Assembly (NCBI GenBank): GCA_902506225.1
Contig: LR733345.1
Coordinates: 1,612,001 to 1,676,000, forward strand
Reading direction: 5' to 3'
DNA: 64,000 nt
DNA from: Faucicola sp902506225
Lineage (GTDB): Bacteria > Pseudomonadota > Gammaproteobacteria > Pseudomonadales > Moraxellaceae
Part shown: piece after piece, positions 32,114-41,114 of the stretch
Numbering within the stretch: the first letter of the stretch is position 1
Layout: each line of letters opens with the position of its first letter
Translations under genes and position numbers: made by a program
Notes under the pieces: generated by a model
Database searches by the model: none
Seen by the model: only the letters and a program-made list of their open reading frames with translations
Told to the model about the DNA's origin: nothing

Positions 32114-35100
32114 TCATGCTTCAATGAGTTGGTGCAATTCTTTGACCATAGATAACATAGGCTCATAAATCAGCGCGCCCAACGTCTGGGCAAACCCAAT
32201 AATCACCGACGGTTTATAATCACCGATTAAATGCTGCCAAATCGGGTAGTCAAACTGGTTCACATCCACAAAATTAAAATTACTGTCTTTTAGCCAATCA
32301 CCTAGATGCTGGCTGGCTGGTGCCTCTGGCTGCTTTTGTTGTTTTTGTAAAAATGACAGGCAAAAAGCGGGCGGTACAATGGTTACGACGCTATCAATGA
32401 GTTGATACACCATCACAATGTCCTGCAAATAACCACAGGCTTGCTCACAAGGGATGGCAGGTAGATACACGGTTTTTTTATTGCTAAACTGCCACAGCGA
32501 AAAGCCATCATTCAGCTTTGCTTGTTGAGCCGTGGTGCGGCGCAGCACTTGCCAACATAAATGATGCAACCAAAATTGCAACAGGTATTTTTCTTTGCCA
32601 GAGGTTGGCAAATAATTTAACCAATAGCTCGGATTGGCAGCTGCTGCAACCTTATCTTCAATTGATTGATACGGTTTATATAATGGCAAGTTGGCAGTGA
32701 TGACCCAGCTTTCTTTACTGTCCATCAGTTCCGCTTGTTTATCCAGCGCCAAGGCGCTAATGGCGATTCGCTGCTCTTCACAGGGGGTTAACGCCGTTGC
32801 CACCCAGCGGACAACCTCGTCCGTATTTTGTACATCTAATGCCTCAAATTTTTGTGAATAAAAATTCCCTAACAACTTTGCCTCAGTAGCCTCGAGCTGT
32901 TGGCTAATGGTTTTTAAGTGATGAACAAAATCCTGCAAATCTTTTTTGAGTTGTTGCTGATTTTGCTGCAACGATTGGTAGCGGTTCACCCCGGCTGGCA
33001 ATAATTCATTGATAGCGATGTTGATTGATTCTTGAATGATTGGCTTTTGCGCGTTTGCTGCCAGTTTCATCCCATTGTTATGAGCATTATGGGTATTATC
33101 GCCCTTATCGGACAAGGCTTGGGCAAAAAAAGCGTCTAACAAAGACTTACGCAACAACCAGCCATCTAACGCATCCAAGGTTAACGATTCAAACTCGTTA
33201 TCATTGTCATTTCTATCATTGCCACCACTATCATTATCGCGTTGGGCAGCGATAGCAATGTTTTGTGCCTTCACAAAAGCTTTGGCAGGATCGGCTAGGT
33301 TGCCAACTATTTTGCTCAAGTTGACATAATGCTGCTGCGGCTGTTCAGGCAGGTCAGACAAACGCTGTTTTAGTTGTTGCCACTGCGATAGCCAGTCAGT
33401 TAGTTGCTTTGTATCCCAAACTTGCACGATTGGCTGAGTGGAGGTAGCGTTTTTATCTTGCAACGCTGCATAAAGATTGTGCCAAATTTTGGCCGGTGGG
33501 TACAGGGCAGTTTTTGACAGCTTGATTTGCTGGTTTAGAGTAGCTGCGGTTTGTTGTAAATCCGCGGATACCCTATCGTCGTTAATTTGCTCATGACTTT
33601 GAATACCTTTATCTTTATGCTCGCTCTTTTGCTCGTTTTTTTGCTCAGCTTGCGGCAATTCAAAATAACTTTTATCAAATGGCAAAGCGGCGTGATGGGT
33701 GACCAAATACGCTTTCACCCACTGTTCAAAGTTGGCTAATTGGGGATTTTGGGAATTATCGCTTAGGCTATTCGAATCGTTATTGGGGTCAAGAATAGCG
33801 TCATCACTCGCCATTCGGTTTTGCAAAAAGTCGAGTAATTCCTGTACGGGACTGGCAGGTAAATGCTCGTGGGTATCTGTGGTACTTTTACCATTATAAA
33901 ATATCCAGCACGCTTGCTTGGCGCACAGCAACGCGTCCAAAAACGCGCCTAAATCGTCATCTTCTCGAAATCTGTCACCGCGAATGGGCAACCCTGCCTG
34001 AATCAAGTTATAACGGTTTTGCTGCTCTTGCTTTGGAAAATCCGATAAATTTAAATTGAGCATCACCACCAATTTATACGGCAGGCTGCGCACTGAACCG
34101 ATACGGGCAAAGGTAATCACGCCAGACGGCTCGGCACTTACTTGCTGATTGATAATTGATTGGGCGATGTTTTCGAGTACAAAAGTGAGTTTAAGGGGCA
34201 AATTCTCGGTATCAATTTGCTGCACTGGCTCGGTAGGTGGGTTGGTTTTTTTTGCGGTTTTGCTTGTTACCGTAGCGAGGTATTTGCTATTGGCTTCGAT
34301 ATTTTCTTTTAGGTCATTTTGTGCGGCAAAAATCGCGCGCCACGCATTGGTTTGATTAAATAGGCTAAATTTTTGCTGAATGAGTTTTTCTATTTGAGTT
34401 AGCCAGTCAGGCAGGGTTTTGACGTCATTACCTAAGTGACGATTGTCATCCAACGTTTGATAAATATCACACAGCACAGCGACGATGTCGGCATCCGCCA
34501 TGGTCAAGTTAGTCAGTGGTACAAATTTTTCTACCACGCCAAAGCTATTGGTATACTCGCCAAAACTGACCACCGTGGCTTTGGGCATCATCACGCCAGC
34601 GACCAAGCGCTCAAGCGCATAAGCAAAGGTGTATCGATAGTCATCATCGGCGGCACTTAAAGTTTGCTGCAAATGCAGCTCATCAAACCCGCGAATAAAT
34701 CCTGCCTGAGTCAGCAAATCACAAGCACGGGTCATCTGCTCCAAATTAAGCCCAAAGCTTTCATATAGCGGCGCTAGCATCAACCAATCAAATACTTCGC
34801 TGCGCTGAAACCGAGCGCCCGCACGATTAAGCAGCGTGTAGTACCCTGTAATCGCTTGCCAAAGTCGGTTAATATCTTTTGCTACCACGCCTGTCACTTT
34901 GGCTGGCAACTGATAGCCATCGCCGCCCACGTGTTTGGGGAACGTGGCTTCGATGATGTTTTGGTGCGTTTCGATGTCGGGCAATAATACCAAAATATCT
35001 GACAACGCTCGTCTATCCCAAGGATCGGTGGGAATCTGCGCGGGCGTGGCTTGCATATCGCTATAATTTAGCCACCCGATAATCATACTGCGTAGCACTT

Positions 35101-36694
35101 CAAGCTGGCGCACCATGCTATGACAGACATGAATGGCAATACTGGTATCAAGTGGTTTGGGTCGCCATTTTTCCACGTTTTCAAGTTGCTTGTTAGATTC
35201 TTGCTTGAGTTTGTCTTTAATGGCTTTGTATAGACCAAGCGTGGATTCAATATCTTTCAGCCCATTACTTTGAATATTGGCAAGCTGCTGCTGCAAAAGC
35301 TGGGTTTGCTGCACGAGATTTTGGCGGCTATCTTCACTCGCTGCCTTTGCTGCTTTTGCTTCCTCGCCTTTCACCAGTTTAAGCATGTCATTGATTTTGG
35401 CAGTGGTCGCGACTTCTTCTAGCATTAAGATGTCATGTTGGATAAATTCAAGTAATGTATTGGGCGGTGTGTTATCAAAATCATCTTGCCATAGCACATG
35501 TTCATATTCATTACCCGATAAGCTTGCCAGCATGGCAAACACTTCACGCGACTGTTTGCCAAACCGTGACAACAAGGTATGACCATAATCCTTTAGATAC
35601 CAAGCGTCATGTTTGCTGGCATCGTCTTCCATTTGCATTTGCATGAGCCAGTTTTTATCGACGATATCTGCCCAAAATTGCTCTGATGGATTAAAGTGTA
35701 AAATCGTGACGTCGGTGAGCACCCCTAAGCGTTGTAAATCCAGCAATTCTGTCGGCGGTAACTGCTGCAAAGTAAATAAAAACACGTGTTTTGGTAACTT
35801 GCTACGACTGATGTTGCGGATGCGGGTCTCTGAATGGTTTAATGCTTGCCAAAACTGCTGATGCAACTGCTCGCGAAACCGGTAGTCATCATCAAACAGC
35901 TGTCGCCATAAAAATCGCTGCGCGGCTTCTAACTGTTCATAGTGCTCAACAAGCCAGTCTGGCGTCTCAATGGCGTTGGACGCATCCCGCCCGTTTAAGC
36001 GGTTATGCAGCGCATCTTTCTTGGCAATCATGTCACTCACCGCGACAGGCTTGTCTTGCCCCCAATGAGTAAGCCACTGCGGACGATAGGTCATATAGCG
36101 ATTGAGCATAGTTGCCATATCACTGGCTAGCTGCCAGATGCGTTGATCTTGGGTTTGTAAGTCAGCAGATTGGCTAATCACGTCATTAGACAGTAGCGAT
36201 TGGTTATTCGCCCAGCTCAAACTGTCAACGATGGCGGGTGTATCAGGTGCAAAACCAGTCGTATTTGGGCTATCCGCTTCTTTGTCTTCAACCAGCGGCG
36301 ATAAAAATGGATAAAGCGGATGTTGCGGCTGCTCCACAATGGCTTGTCGGTACTGGGTTAAATAGCCAAAGATTTGCCACTGCATGACGTTTTTGGACAG
36401 CATTGCCACTTCTGGCACGTCTAATATATCGTCGTCGTCCGAGATGCGCGCATACGTTCTTAAAACCCGCTGCATCAGACCCAAAAAATAGCGACCCCAA
36501 AATTCGGTGGTTACTAAGGTGCTGATGCCTGCCTTATCTGCGACTTGTTTTTTTAACCACTCCCCCATGACTTTAGATGGCACAATCACCTGAAATGGCT
36601 CAAAAATTGAACTTTGATAACTGGGATTTTTGTAAGCCTTTAACAAATGGTCAAATAGCGTATCGATTTTATTACTTTGTACAATCGTTAGCAT
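32114..36694 (-). CDS. recC: Exodeoxyribonuclease V gamma subunit (RecC)
   Basis: This is the chi-reading subunit of RecBCD (1526 aa from ATG 36694). That start gives MLTIVQSNKIDTLFDHLLKA, which aligns in style with the RecC start MLxVYxSN. A TTG five codons upstream is rejected. Typical segments are VIVPSKVMGEWLKKQVADKA, LSDILVLLPDIETHQNIIEA, GVITFARIGSVRSLPYKLVV and LPIRGDRFREDDDLGAFLDA. E. coli RecC is 1122 aa; the surplus is in polar insertions, such as one rich in EQK/EHK near 1010, an NDSGGNDRNDND run near 1160 and NDSNSLSDN near 972. It is first of three genes; its promoter should lie in the 36695-37070 gap. Confidence 0.92.
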   Translation of the reverse strand: MLTIVQSNKIDTLFDHLLKAYKNPSYQSSIFEPFQVIVPSKVMGEWLKKQVADKAGISTLVTTEFWGRYFLGLMQRVLRTYARISDDDDILDVPEVAMLSKNVMQWQIFGYLTQYRQAIVEQPQHPLYPFLSPLVEDKEADSPNTTGFAPDTPAIVDSLSWANNQSLLSNDVISQSADLQTQDQRIWQLASDMATMLNRYMTYRPQWLTHWGQDKPVAVSDMIAKKDALHNRLNGRDASNAIETPDWLVEHYEQLEAAQRFLWRQLFDDDYRFREQLHQQFWQALNHSETRIRNISRSKLPKHVFLFTLQQLPPTELLDLQRLGVLTDVTILHFNPSEQFWADIVDKNWLMQMQMEDDASKHDAWYLKDYGHTLLSRFGKQSREVFAMLASLSGNEYEHVLWQDDFDNTPPNTLLEFIQHDILMLEEVATTAKINDMLKLVKGEEAKAAKAASEDSRQNLVQQTQLLQQQLANIQSNGLKDIESTLGLYKAIKDKLKQESNKQLENVEKWRPKPLDTSIAIHVCHSMVRQLEVLRSMIIGWLNYSDMQATPAQIPTDPWDRRALSDILVLLPDIETHQNIIEATFPKHVGGDGYQLPAKVTGVVAKDINRLWQAITGYYTLLNRAGARFQRSEVFDWLMLAPLYESFGLNLEQMTRACDLLTQAGFIRGFDELHLQQTLSAADDDYRYTFAYALERLVAGVMMPKATVVSFGEYTNSFGVVEKFVPLTNLTMADADIVAVLCDIYQTLDDNRHLGNDVKTLPDWLTQIEKLIQQKFSLFNQTNAWRAIFAAQNDLKENIEANSKYLATVTSKTAKKTNPPTEPVQQIDTENLPLKLTFVLENIAQSIINQQVSAEPSGVITFARIGSVRSLPYKLVVMLNLNLSDFPKQEQQNRYNLIQAGLPIRGDRFREDDDLGAFLDALLCAKQACWIFYNGKSTTDTHEHLPASPVQELLDFLQNRMASDDAILDPNNDSNSLSDNSQNPQLANFEQWVKAYLVTHHAALPFDKSYFELPQAEQKNEQKSEHKDKGIQSHEQINDDRVSADLQQTAATLNQQIKLSKTALYPPAKIWHNLYAALQDKNATSTQPIVQVWDTKQLTDWLSQWQQLKQRLSDLPEQPQQHYVNLSKIVGNLADPAKAFVKAQNIAIAAQRDNDSGGNDRNDNDNEFESLTLDALDGWLLRKSLLDAFFAQALSDKGDNTHNAHNNGMKLAANAQKPIIQESINIAINELLPAGVNRYQSLQQNQQQLKKDLQDFVHHLKTISQQLEATEAKLLGNFYSQKFEALDVQNTDEVVRWVATALTPCEEQRIAISALALDKQAELMDSKESWVITANLPLYKPYQSIEDKVAAAANPSYWLNYLPTSGKEKYLLQFWLHHLCWQVLRRTTAQQAKLNDGFSLWQFSNKKTVYLPAIPCEQACGYLQDIVMVYQLIDSVVTIVPPAFCLSFLQKQQKQPEAPASQHLGDWLKDSNFNFVDVNQFDYPIWQHLIGDYKPSVIIGFAQTLGALIYEPMLSMVKELHQLIEA
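33761..33778. repeat. Dispersed 18-bp repeat, copy in recC
   Basis: GCTTAGGCTATTCGAATC matches the consensus at 16 of 18 positions and reads D-S-N-S-L-S at about residues 973-978 of RecC. Confidence 0.7.
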
Positions 36695-37070
36695 GCAGTA
36701 AATACTCAAGAATTTTTATAGATAGTGAGTGGGTCGCTCAAAAAATTATACAGCAAAAAAATGCGCCACCATCACCACTCAATGAAAAAATCGCCCGAAT
36801 TGCCACAGTCACGACACCCAGTGTCGCCTGCAATCTATTAACATCTGTAACTCACTAAGCTTTTATGCAATACAAAGTATGCAATCCAAAGCAAGTAATA
36901 TATAGCTAACAAAGTGATAAACTTATTTCTACGTCACTCATGAGTATGTTTTTGGTTACGTTTCATCTTTAAATGTTGAAAGCCATTTGTTTTACTTATA
37001 ATATTAAGCTTATTAGGTCTAACGTATAACAGAAAACAACCGTATAAAAGAAAAAAACAAGGAGACGACC
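36695..37070. other. Divergent promoter region, recC / small protein
   Basis: No gene is supported here. A 14-bp tandem duplication, TATGCAATACAAAG then TATGCAATCCAAAG, lies at 36864-36891. A rightward promoter with TATAAT at 36997-37002 and TTGAAA just upstream fits the gene at 37071, which has a strong AAGGAG ribosome site at its start. Confidence 0.5.
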
Positions 37071-37271
37071 ATGACTGACAATACTAACGCTAACCCTATC
37101 GACAAATCTCAATTAGACAACGCCCAATCTGATGTTGCCAATCAAGCGATGGAAGGCATCAATCGTACCGACATTAACCAAGATAATGCTAGCACTCCTA
37201 CCTCTAAGGGTTCTGATGAATCGCTACTTGATATGTTACATGAAGCGAAAAAATTCAAAGATGAAGAATAA
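37071..37271 (+). CDS. Small hydrophilic protein, unknown
   Basis: This 66-aa, acidic, probably disordered protein begins MTDNTNANPIDKSQLDNAQS and has a short C-terminal helix (SLLDMLHEAKKFKDE). It has a strong ribosome site (AAGGAG 7 nt upstream), its own promoter-like TATAAT and a terminator, so it is probably a real, well-expressed gene. There are no cysteines, signal or membrane helix. I know no family for it. Stress- or envelope-related small proteins have similar composition, but this is speculation. Confidence 0.55.
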   Translation: MTDNTNANPIDKSQLDNAQSDVANQAMEGINRTDINQDNASTPTSKGSDESLLDMLHEAKKFKDEE

Positions 37272-37287
37272 GAATAAGATAAAATCA

Positions 37288-37319
37288 AACGGTTAAGGTA
37301 TTTACTTAGCCGTTTTTTT
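37288..37319. terminator. Bidirectional terminator, small protein / DUF1275
   Basis: AAACGGTTAAG pairs with CTTAGCCGTTT (one G-U) across an 8-nt loop, followed by T. It overlaps the 3' end of the DUF1275 gene. Confidence 0.75.
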
Positions 37320-37973
37320 ACGGGTTAATAAATACGTTTGATAAGCCAGCGCTGACAATAATACAATCACAACAGGTAACATCAGCGTCATATATTTGTA
37401 GTGGATATAGCCTAAAGCACCCAATATCCCACCGCCGCAAAAGCTATACCATATCATCGCTTGAAACACGAACATCTTCTTATTAATCGGTCTGCCTGCC
37501 AGCCAATTACCCAAGGCTGAGCCCATATCTGAGGTCAATCCTGTCAAATGGGTAGTGCGAATCACCGCACCGCTATAGGTCGCGACCATCGAATTTTGCA
37601 GTCCGCAAGCCATCGCGGCAAACACCTGTCCCCAAAATGACTGATAACTAAATAAAATTAAACTAACGATTAATAAACTGGCTTCAATTAACAGAGCTTT
37701 GCCATAGCGTTTACCTTCTTTTAATGCCGTACTACCCACCACAAAGCCACTGATAACTGCCCCAGATAAAAACGATAACAACACGATACAAACCATCGCC
37801 ATCTGCTGATAATGCTGTTCCGCCAATGCTGTGGCAAATAGCGTCACATTGCCCGTTACATGCGAAGCAGATAAATGCGTAAAGCCGACTAACGCGGTGC
37901 TATTGATACACCCTGCATTAAACGCCAGCACGCAGCCACCCCATAAAATCCACTTAGGTAATTTATTAATCAT
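37302..37973 (-). CDS. DUF1275 (YoaK-type) membrane protein
   Basis: This 223-aa protein has about six membrane helices. The DUF1275 signature FNAGCINSTALVGFTHLSAS is near residue 18 and THVTGN-like SHVTGNVTLFA near 38. GLQNSMVATYSGAVIRTTHL then TGLTSDMGSALG is near 127-160. YoaK-type proteins are inner-membrane proteins of unknown transport or signalling function. The gene is single, convergent with the small protein gene, with about 170 nt to fabI. Confidence 0.9.
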   Translation of the reverse strand: MINKLPKWILWGGCVLAFNAGCINSTALVGFTHLSASHVTGNVTLFATALAEQHYQQMAMVCIVLLSFLSGAVISGFVVGSTALKEGKRYGKALLIEASLLIVSLILFSYQSFWGQVFAAMACGLQNSMVATYSGAVIRTTHLTGLTSDMGSALGNWLAGRPINKKMFVFQAMIWYSFCGGGILGALGYIHYKYMTLMLPVVIVLLSALAYQTYLLTRKKTAK

Positions 37974-38095
37974 TAGCTACCGCCATTTATCAGTCTTTAC
38001 CTGACTTGCCAAACATGTTAAGCCTGACAAAAAATGGTAAGCTTAACCAGACGGCTTTGCAATCCCTATCCAAACATCAAGCAAAAAAAGTAAGC

Positions 38096-38125
38096 AAAAA
38101 AAAGAGCAACCATGGTCGCTCTTTT
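38096..38125 (-). terminator. Terminator after fabI
   Basis: AAAAGAGC (38100-38107) pairs with GCTCTTTT (38118-38125) with an inner ACCATGGT. On the minus strand it is followed by eight T. Confidence 0.8.
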
Positions 38126-38145
38126 ATCAACTACCCGCCTAAAAA

Positions 38146-38949
38146 TTAGTCTTCTACCTGCATCATCACTTGTTCAGAGAGTGCCACGGTATTAAACCCA
38201 GCATCGACAAATAAAATCTCGCCGGTGATACCAGATGCCCAAGGCGATAACAAGAACATCGCGGCATTGCCGACTTCTTCAATATTGACATTGCGCTGTA
38301 GCGGTGACATTTTGGCGTTGGTGTCGAGCATTTTACGAAATGATTTGATGCCACTGGCCGCCAAAGTACGAATCGGACCTGCAGAAATCCCATTGACACG
38401 GATACCATCGCTACCTAGAGAACTGGCAAGGTAGCGAATACTCGCTTCTAGACTGGCTTTGGCTAGGCCCATAACATTGTAGTTTGGCAACACATGGATA
38501 CTGCCTTCATACGTCAAGGTTAACAGCGAGCCTTGGCGTTTTGCCAGCAACTCACGGCTGGCTTTAGCAAGCGCCACAAAGCTGTAGCTACTAATATCAT
38601 GGGCAATGGCAAAGCCCTCACGAGTGGTCACTTGGGTAAAATCACCATCTAGCTGATCGGCAGGGGCAAAACCAATGGCGTGCACAACCCCATCAATGCC
38701 CTCTGGCCAGTGTGCAGCAACTTGGGCAAAACACGCTTCGATTTCGCTATCTGACGCCACATCACACGCCAAGACCTTCTCTGCACCAAACGTTTCGGCT
38801 GCCATATCCACGCGTTTTTTCATTTTTTCATTCGGATAGGTCAAAATTAAACTCGCGCCTTCACGATGTAACGCTTCTGCGATACCCCAAGCAATCGATA
38901 ATTTACTGGCGATACCGGTAACAACGAAACGCTTCCCTGTTAATAGCAT
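38146..38949 (-). CDS. fabI: Enoyl-ACP reductase (NADH) FabI
   Basis: This 267-aa short-chain dehydrogenase reduces the enoyl-ACP in each cycle of type II fatty acid synthesis. The N-terminal GIASKLSIAWGIAEAL motif is the FabI version of the nucleotide site. The catalytic pair lies in YEGSIHVLPNYNVMGLAK (Tyr-x6-Lys). GPIRTLAASGIKSF is the flexible substrate loop that inhibitors such as triclosan contact. The gene is single with its own terminator. The length is normal and nothing is missing. Confidence 0.95.
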   Translation of the reverse strand: MLLTGKRFVVTGIASKLSIAWGIAEALHREGASLILTYPNEKMKKRVDMAAETFGAEKVLACDVASDSEIEACFAQVAAHWPEGIDGVVHAIGFAPADQLDGDFTQVTTREGFAIAHDISSYSFVALAKASRELLAKRQGSLLTLTYEGSIHVLPNYNVMGLAKASLEASIRYLASSLGSDGIRVNGISAGPIRTLAASGIKSFRKMLDTNAKMSPLQRNVNIEEVGNAAMFLLSPWASGITGEILFVDAGFNTVALSEQVMMQVED

Positions 38950-39133
38950 GGTTTTTCCTTATTTTTCAGTGAACGAATATGCACTATAATAGCTCAAAAT
39001 TAGGGGTTAATTCTAGCAAAAAACCCAAACAAAGCAAATTTAGTGATTTTCATGGCGTTTGTGACAAAAATCGCTTTACAAATAGTGGTAAAGCGTTAAG
39101 CTATGCCTATTTTTTTTAAACTTAAATGTTATC

Positions 39134-39718
39134 ATGACTATGCCTGCAAATTTTGACGAGATTATCCAACAAAACAGTGATGCCTACCGCACCCTCATTG
39201 CATCAACAGGGGAAGACTTAACACGTGAAGGACTGCTTAATACCCCAGAACGTGCCGCTAAAGCCTTTAGTTTTTTGACTCAAGGCTATCATCAAGATTT
39301 GGTGGAAATTACTAACAACGCGATTTTTCCAACTGACAATAATGAGCTGGTCATGGTAAAAAATATCGAGTTTTATTCGATGTGTGAGCATCACATGTTG
39401 CCTTTTTATGGCGTTGCCCATGTGGCGTATCTGCCCGATGGCAAAGTGATTGGACTGTCAAAAATGGCACGCATCGTGGATATGTACGCTCGACGTTTGC
39501 AAATTCAAGAAAACCTAACCCGCCAAATCGCACAAGCAGTGATGGATATGACAGGGGCAAAAGGCGCGGCGGTGGTGATGGATGCCGCGCATATGTGCAT
39601 GATGATGCGCGGGGTGATGAAACAAAAATCCGATACTCGCAGTATGTCACTACTGGGCGAATTCAAACACAATACCGAAGCAAGACAAGCGCTGTTAATG
39701 GCGATTCCAAGCACCTAA
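39134..39718 (+). CDS. folE: GTP cyclohydrolase I (FolE)
   Basis: This 194-aa first enzyme of the folate/tetrahydropterin pathway converts GTP to dihydroneopterin triphosphate. Zinc and active-site motifs are SMCEHHMLPFYG near 78-89 and HMCMMMRGV near 154-162. GLSKMARIVDMYARRLQIQE is the usual FolE helix. It ends at an intrinsic terminator and is monocistronic. Confidence 0.95.
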   Translation: MTMPANFDEIIQQNSDAYRTLIASTGEDLTREGLLNTPERAAKAFSFLTQGYHQDLVEITNNAIFPTDNNELVMVKNIEFYSMCEHHMLPFYGVAHVAYLPDGKVIGLSKMARIVDMYARRLQIQENLTRQIAQAVMDMTGAKGAAVVMDAAHMCMMMRGVMKQKSDTRSMSLLGEFKHNTEARQALLMAIPST

Positions 39719-39792
39719 TATCTAGACTTGGTAGCTAAGCTCAGTGCCTAAACTTAGCACCTAAACAGTCAACCAAAATTAACTAATCAAAT

Positions 39793-39822
39793 AAGCCCCA
39801 GTGATGTTACTGGGGCTTTTTT
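39793..39822 (+). terminator. Terminator after folE
   Basis: AAGCCCCAGT and ACTGGGGCTT (10-bp perfect arms, loop GATGTT) are followed by T. Confidence 0.9.
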
Positions 39823-39845
39823 ATATTCAGCCGATTTATAACGGG

Positions 39846-39875
39846 CATATAGCGCTTTTCCATATAGTGCTTTTC
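39846..39875. repeat. 15-bp tandem duplication in folE-nmo gap
   Basis: CATATAGCGCTTTTC is followed directly by CATATAGTGCTTTTC (one mismatch). The rest of the 39823-39976 gap shows no gene. Confidence 0.7.
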
Positions 39876-39976
39876 AATGTCATCTATTGGCGATACACTA
39901 AAATGGTTTTCGATTTTTGCCCTGTAAGTTAATAGCATTAAGACAAACACATTAAAACAATAACAAGGAACATAAA

Positions 39977-41035
39977 ATGATCCATCATACCAAGGCAATT
40001 AACAGCTTTCTTGACTACGTTAAAGTTCAATTGCCCATCATCCAAGCGCCGATGGCAGGTGTCCAAGACAGCAAACTTGCTATCGCCGTATGCCAAGCAG
40101 GCGGACTTGGCTCACTGCCGGGCGCCCTGCTCAGCCTACAAAAAATCGAAAGCGAAATTGCGAGTATCCGCCAAGCGACCGATGCGCCATTTAATGTCAA
40201 TTTTTTTGCGCATCAACAACCTGACTATACCCAAGCGATGCAAGAAAAATGGTTGAATGCCCTACAACCTTATTATCAAGAATTTGGTTTGACGCAAGAT
40301 GAGATAGCCACGACTGGTGGACGTCAGCCATTTACCCATGAACAAGCAGCGCTATTGGCGGATTTAAAAGTCCCTGTAGTGAGTTTTCATTTTGGGCTAC
40401 CGGACAAAGCTTTGTTAAATATCGTCAAAAAATCCGGGGCGATTGTGATATCCTCCGCCACCACGCCGGCAGAAGCGCGCTGGCTGCAAGCCAATGGGGC
40501 GGATATGATTATCGCGCAGGGTTTGGAAGCGGGTGGACATCGGGGTATGTTTTTAAGCCAAGATGTGACCCTGCAAGCGGGCACTTTTAGCCTATTGCCC
40601 AATATCATCCGCTCTGTCAGTTTGCCGGTGATTGCGGCAGGCGGTATCAGCGACAACGCTACCGCACAAGCAGCGTTTGCTATGGGCGCCAGCGCAGTAC
40701 AGGTGGGTACGGCATTTTTACTGGCAGAGGAGTGTGATACCAAAGACTTTCACCGCAAGGCACTGCAAAGTGAGCGAGCCGAACACACCGCTTTAACCAA
40801 TGTATTTAGTGGCGGCTTAGCACGCGGGATTGTCAATCGCTTTATGCAAGAAACGGGGTATATTAGCGAGTCTGCACCGCCATTTCCCCATGCATCGTTT
40901 GTCAGCAACCCCATTAAAGCCAAAGCCGAAAGCATGGGAAGTGATGAGTTTAGCTCACTGTGGGCAGGGCAAAATGCGAGATTGGCGAAAAGTGGTACAG
41001 CAGATAAAATTATTCAAGATTTACTGGGCTACTAA
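39977..41035 (+). CDS. Nitronate monooxygenase (NPD/FabK-like TIM barrel)
   Basis: This 352-aa FMN-dependent TIM-barrel protein has the family start LPIIQAPMAGVQDSKLAIAV then CQAGGLGSLPG. The active-site/phosphate motif is GLEAGGHRG (conserved His) near 183-191, and PVIAAGGISDNATAQAAFAM then GASAVQVGTAFL form the FMN phosphate-binding end. Nitronate monooxygenases detoxify propionate-3-nitronate; the same fold includes FabK enoyl reductases. The presence of fabI nearby and the motif set favour the nitronate enzyme. AAGGA precedes the start. Confidence 0.88.
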   Translation: MIHHTKAINSFLDYVKVQLPIIQAPMAGVQDSKLAIAVCQAGGLGSLPGALLSLQKIESEIASIRQATDAPFNVNFFAHQQPDYTQAMQEKWLNALQPYYQEFGLTQDEIATTGGRQPFTHEQAALLADLKVPVVSFHFGLPDKALLNIVKKSGAIVISSATTPAEARWLQANGADMIIAQGLEAGGHRGMFLSQDVTLQAGTFSLLPNIIRSVSLPVIAAGGISDNATAQAAFAMGASAVQVGTAFLLAEECDTKDFHRKALQSERAEHTALTNVFSGGLARGIVNRFMQETGYISESAPPFPHASFVSNPIKAKAESMGSDEFSSLWAGQNARLAKSGTADKIIQDLLGY

Positions 41036-41072
41036 TTGCAAAAAATAATCTTGATATATTTTGTTAGTAAAA

Positions 41073-41100
41073 AAAACGTGAGTAGCATCACTCACGTTTT
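41073..41100. terminator. Bidirectional terminator, nitronate monooxygenase / ggt
   Basis: AAAACGTGAGT and ACTCACGTTTT (11-bp perfect arms, 6-nt loop) lie between convergent genes. Confidence 0.9.
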
Positions 41101-41114
41101 GTTTAATAAACAGT

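Noticed and set aside
32089..32166. Longer N-terminus of RecB
   Set aside because: It overlaps the recC end out of frame and the added residues do not resemble RecB.
39807..39998. 63-codon minus-strand frame between folE and the nitronate monooxygenase gene
   Set aside because: It covers the folE terminator and a tandem repeat and has no ribosome site or family match.
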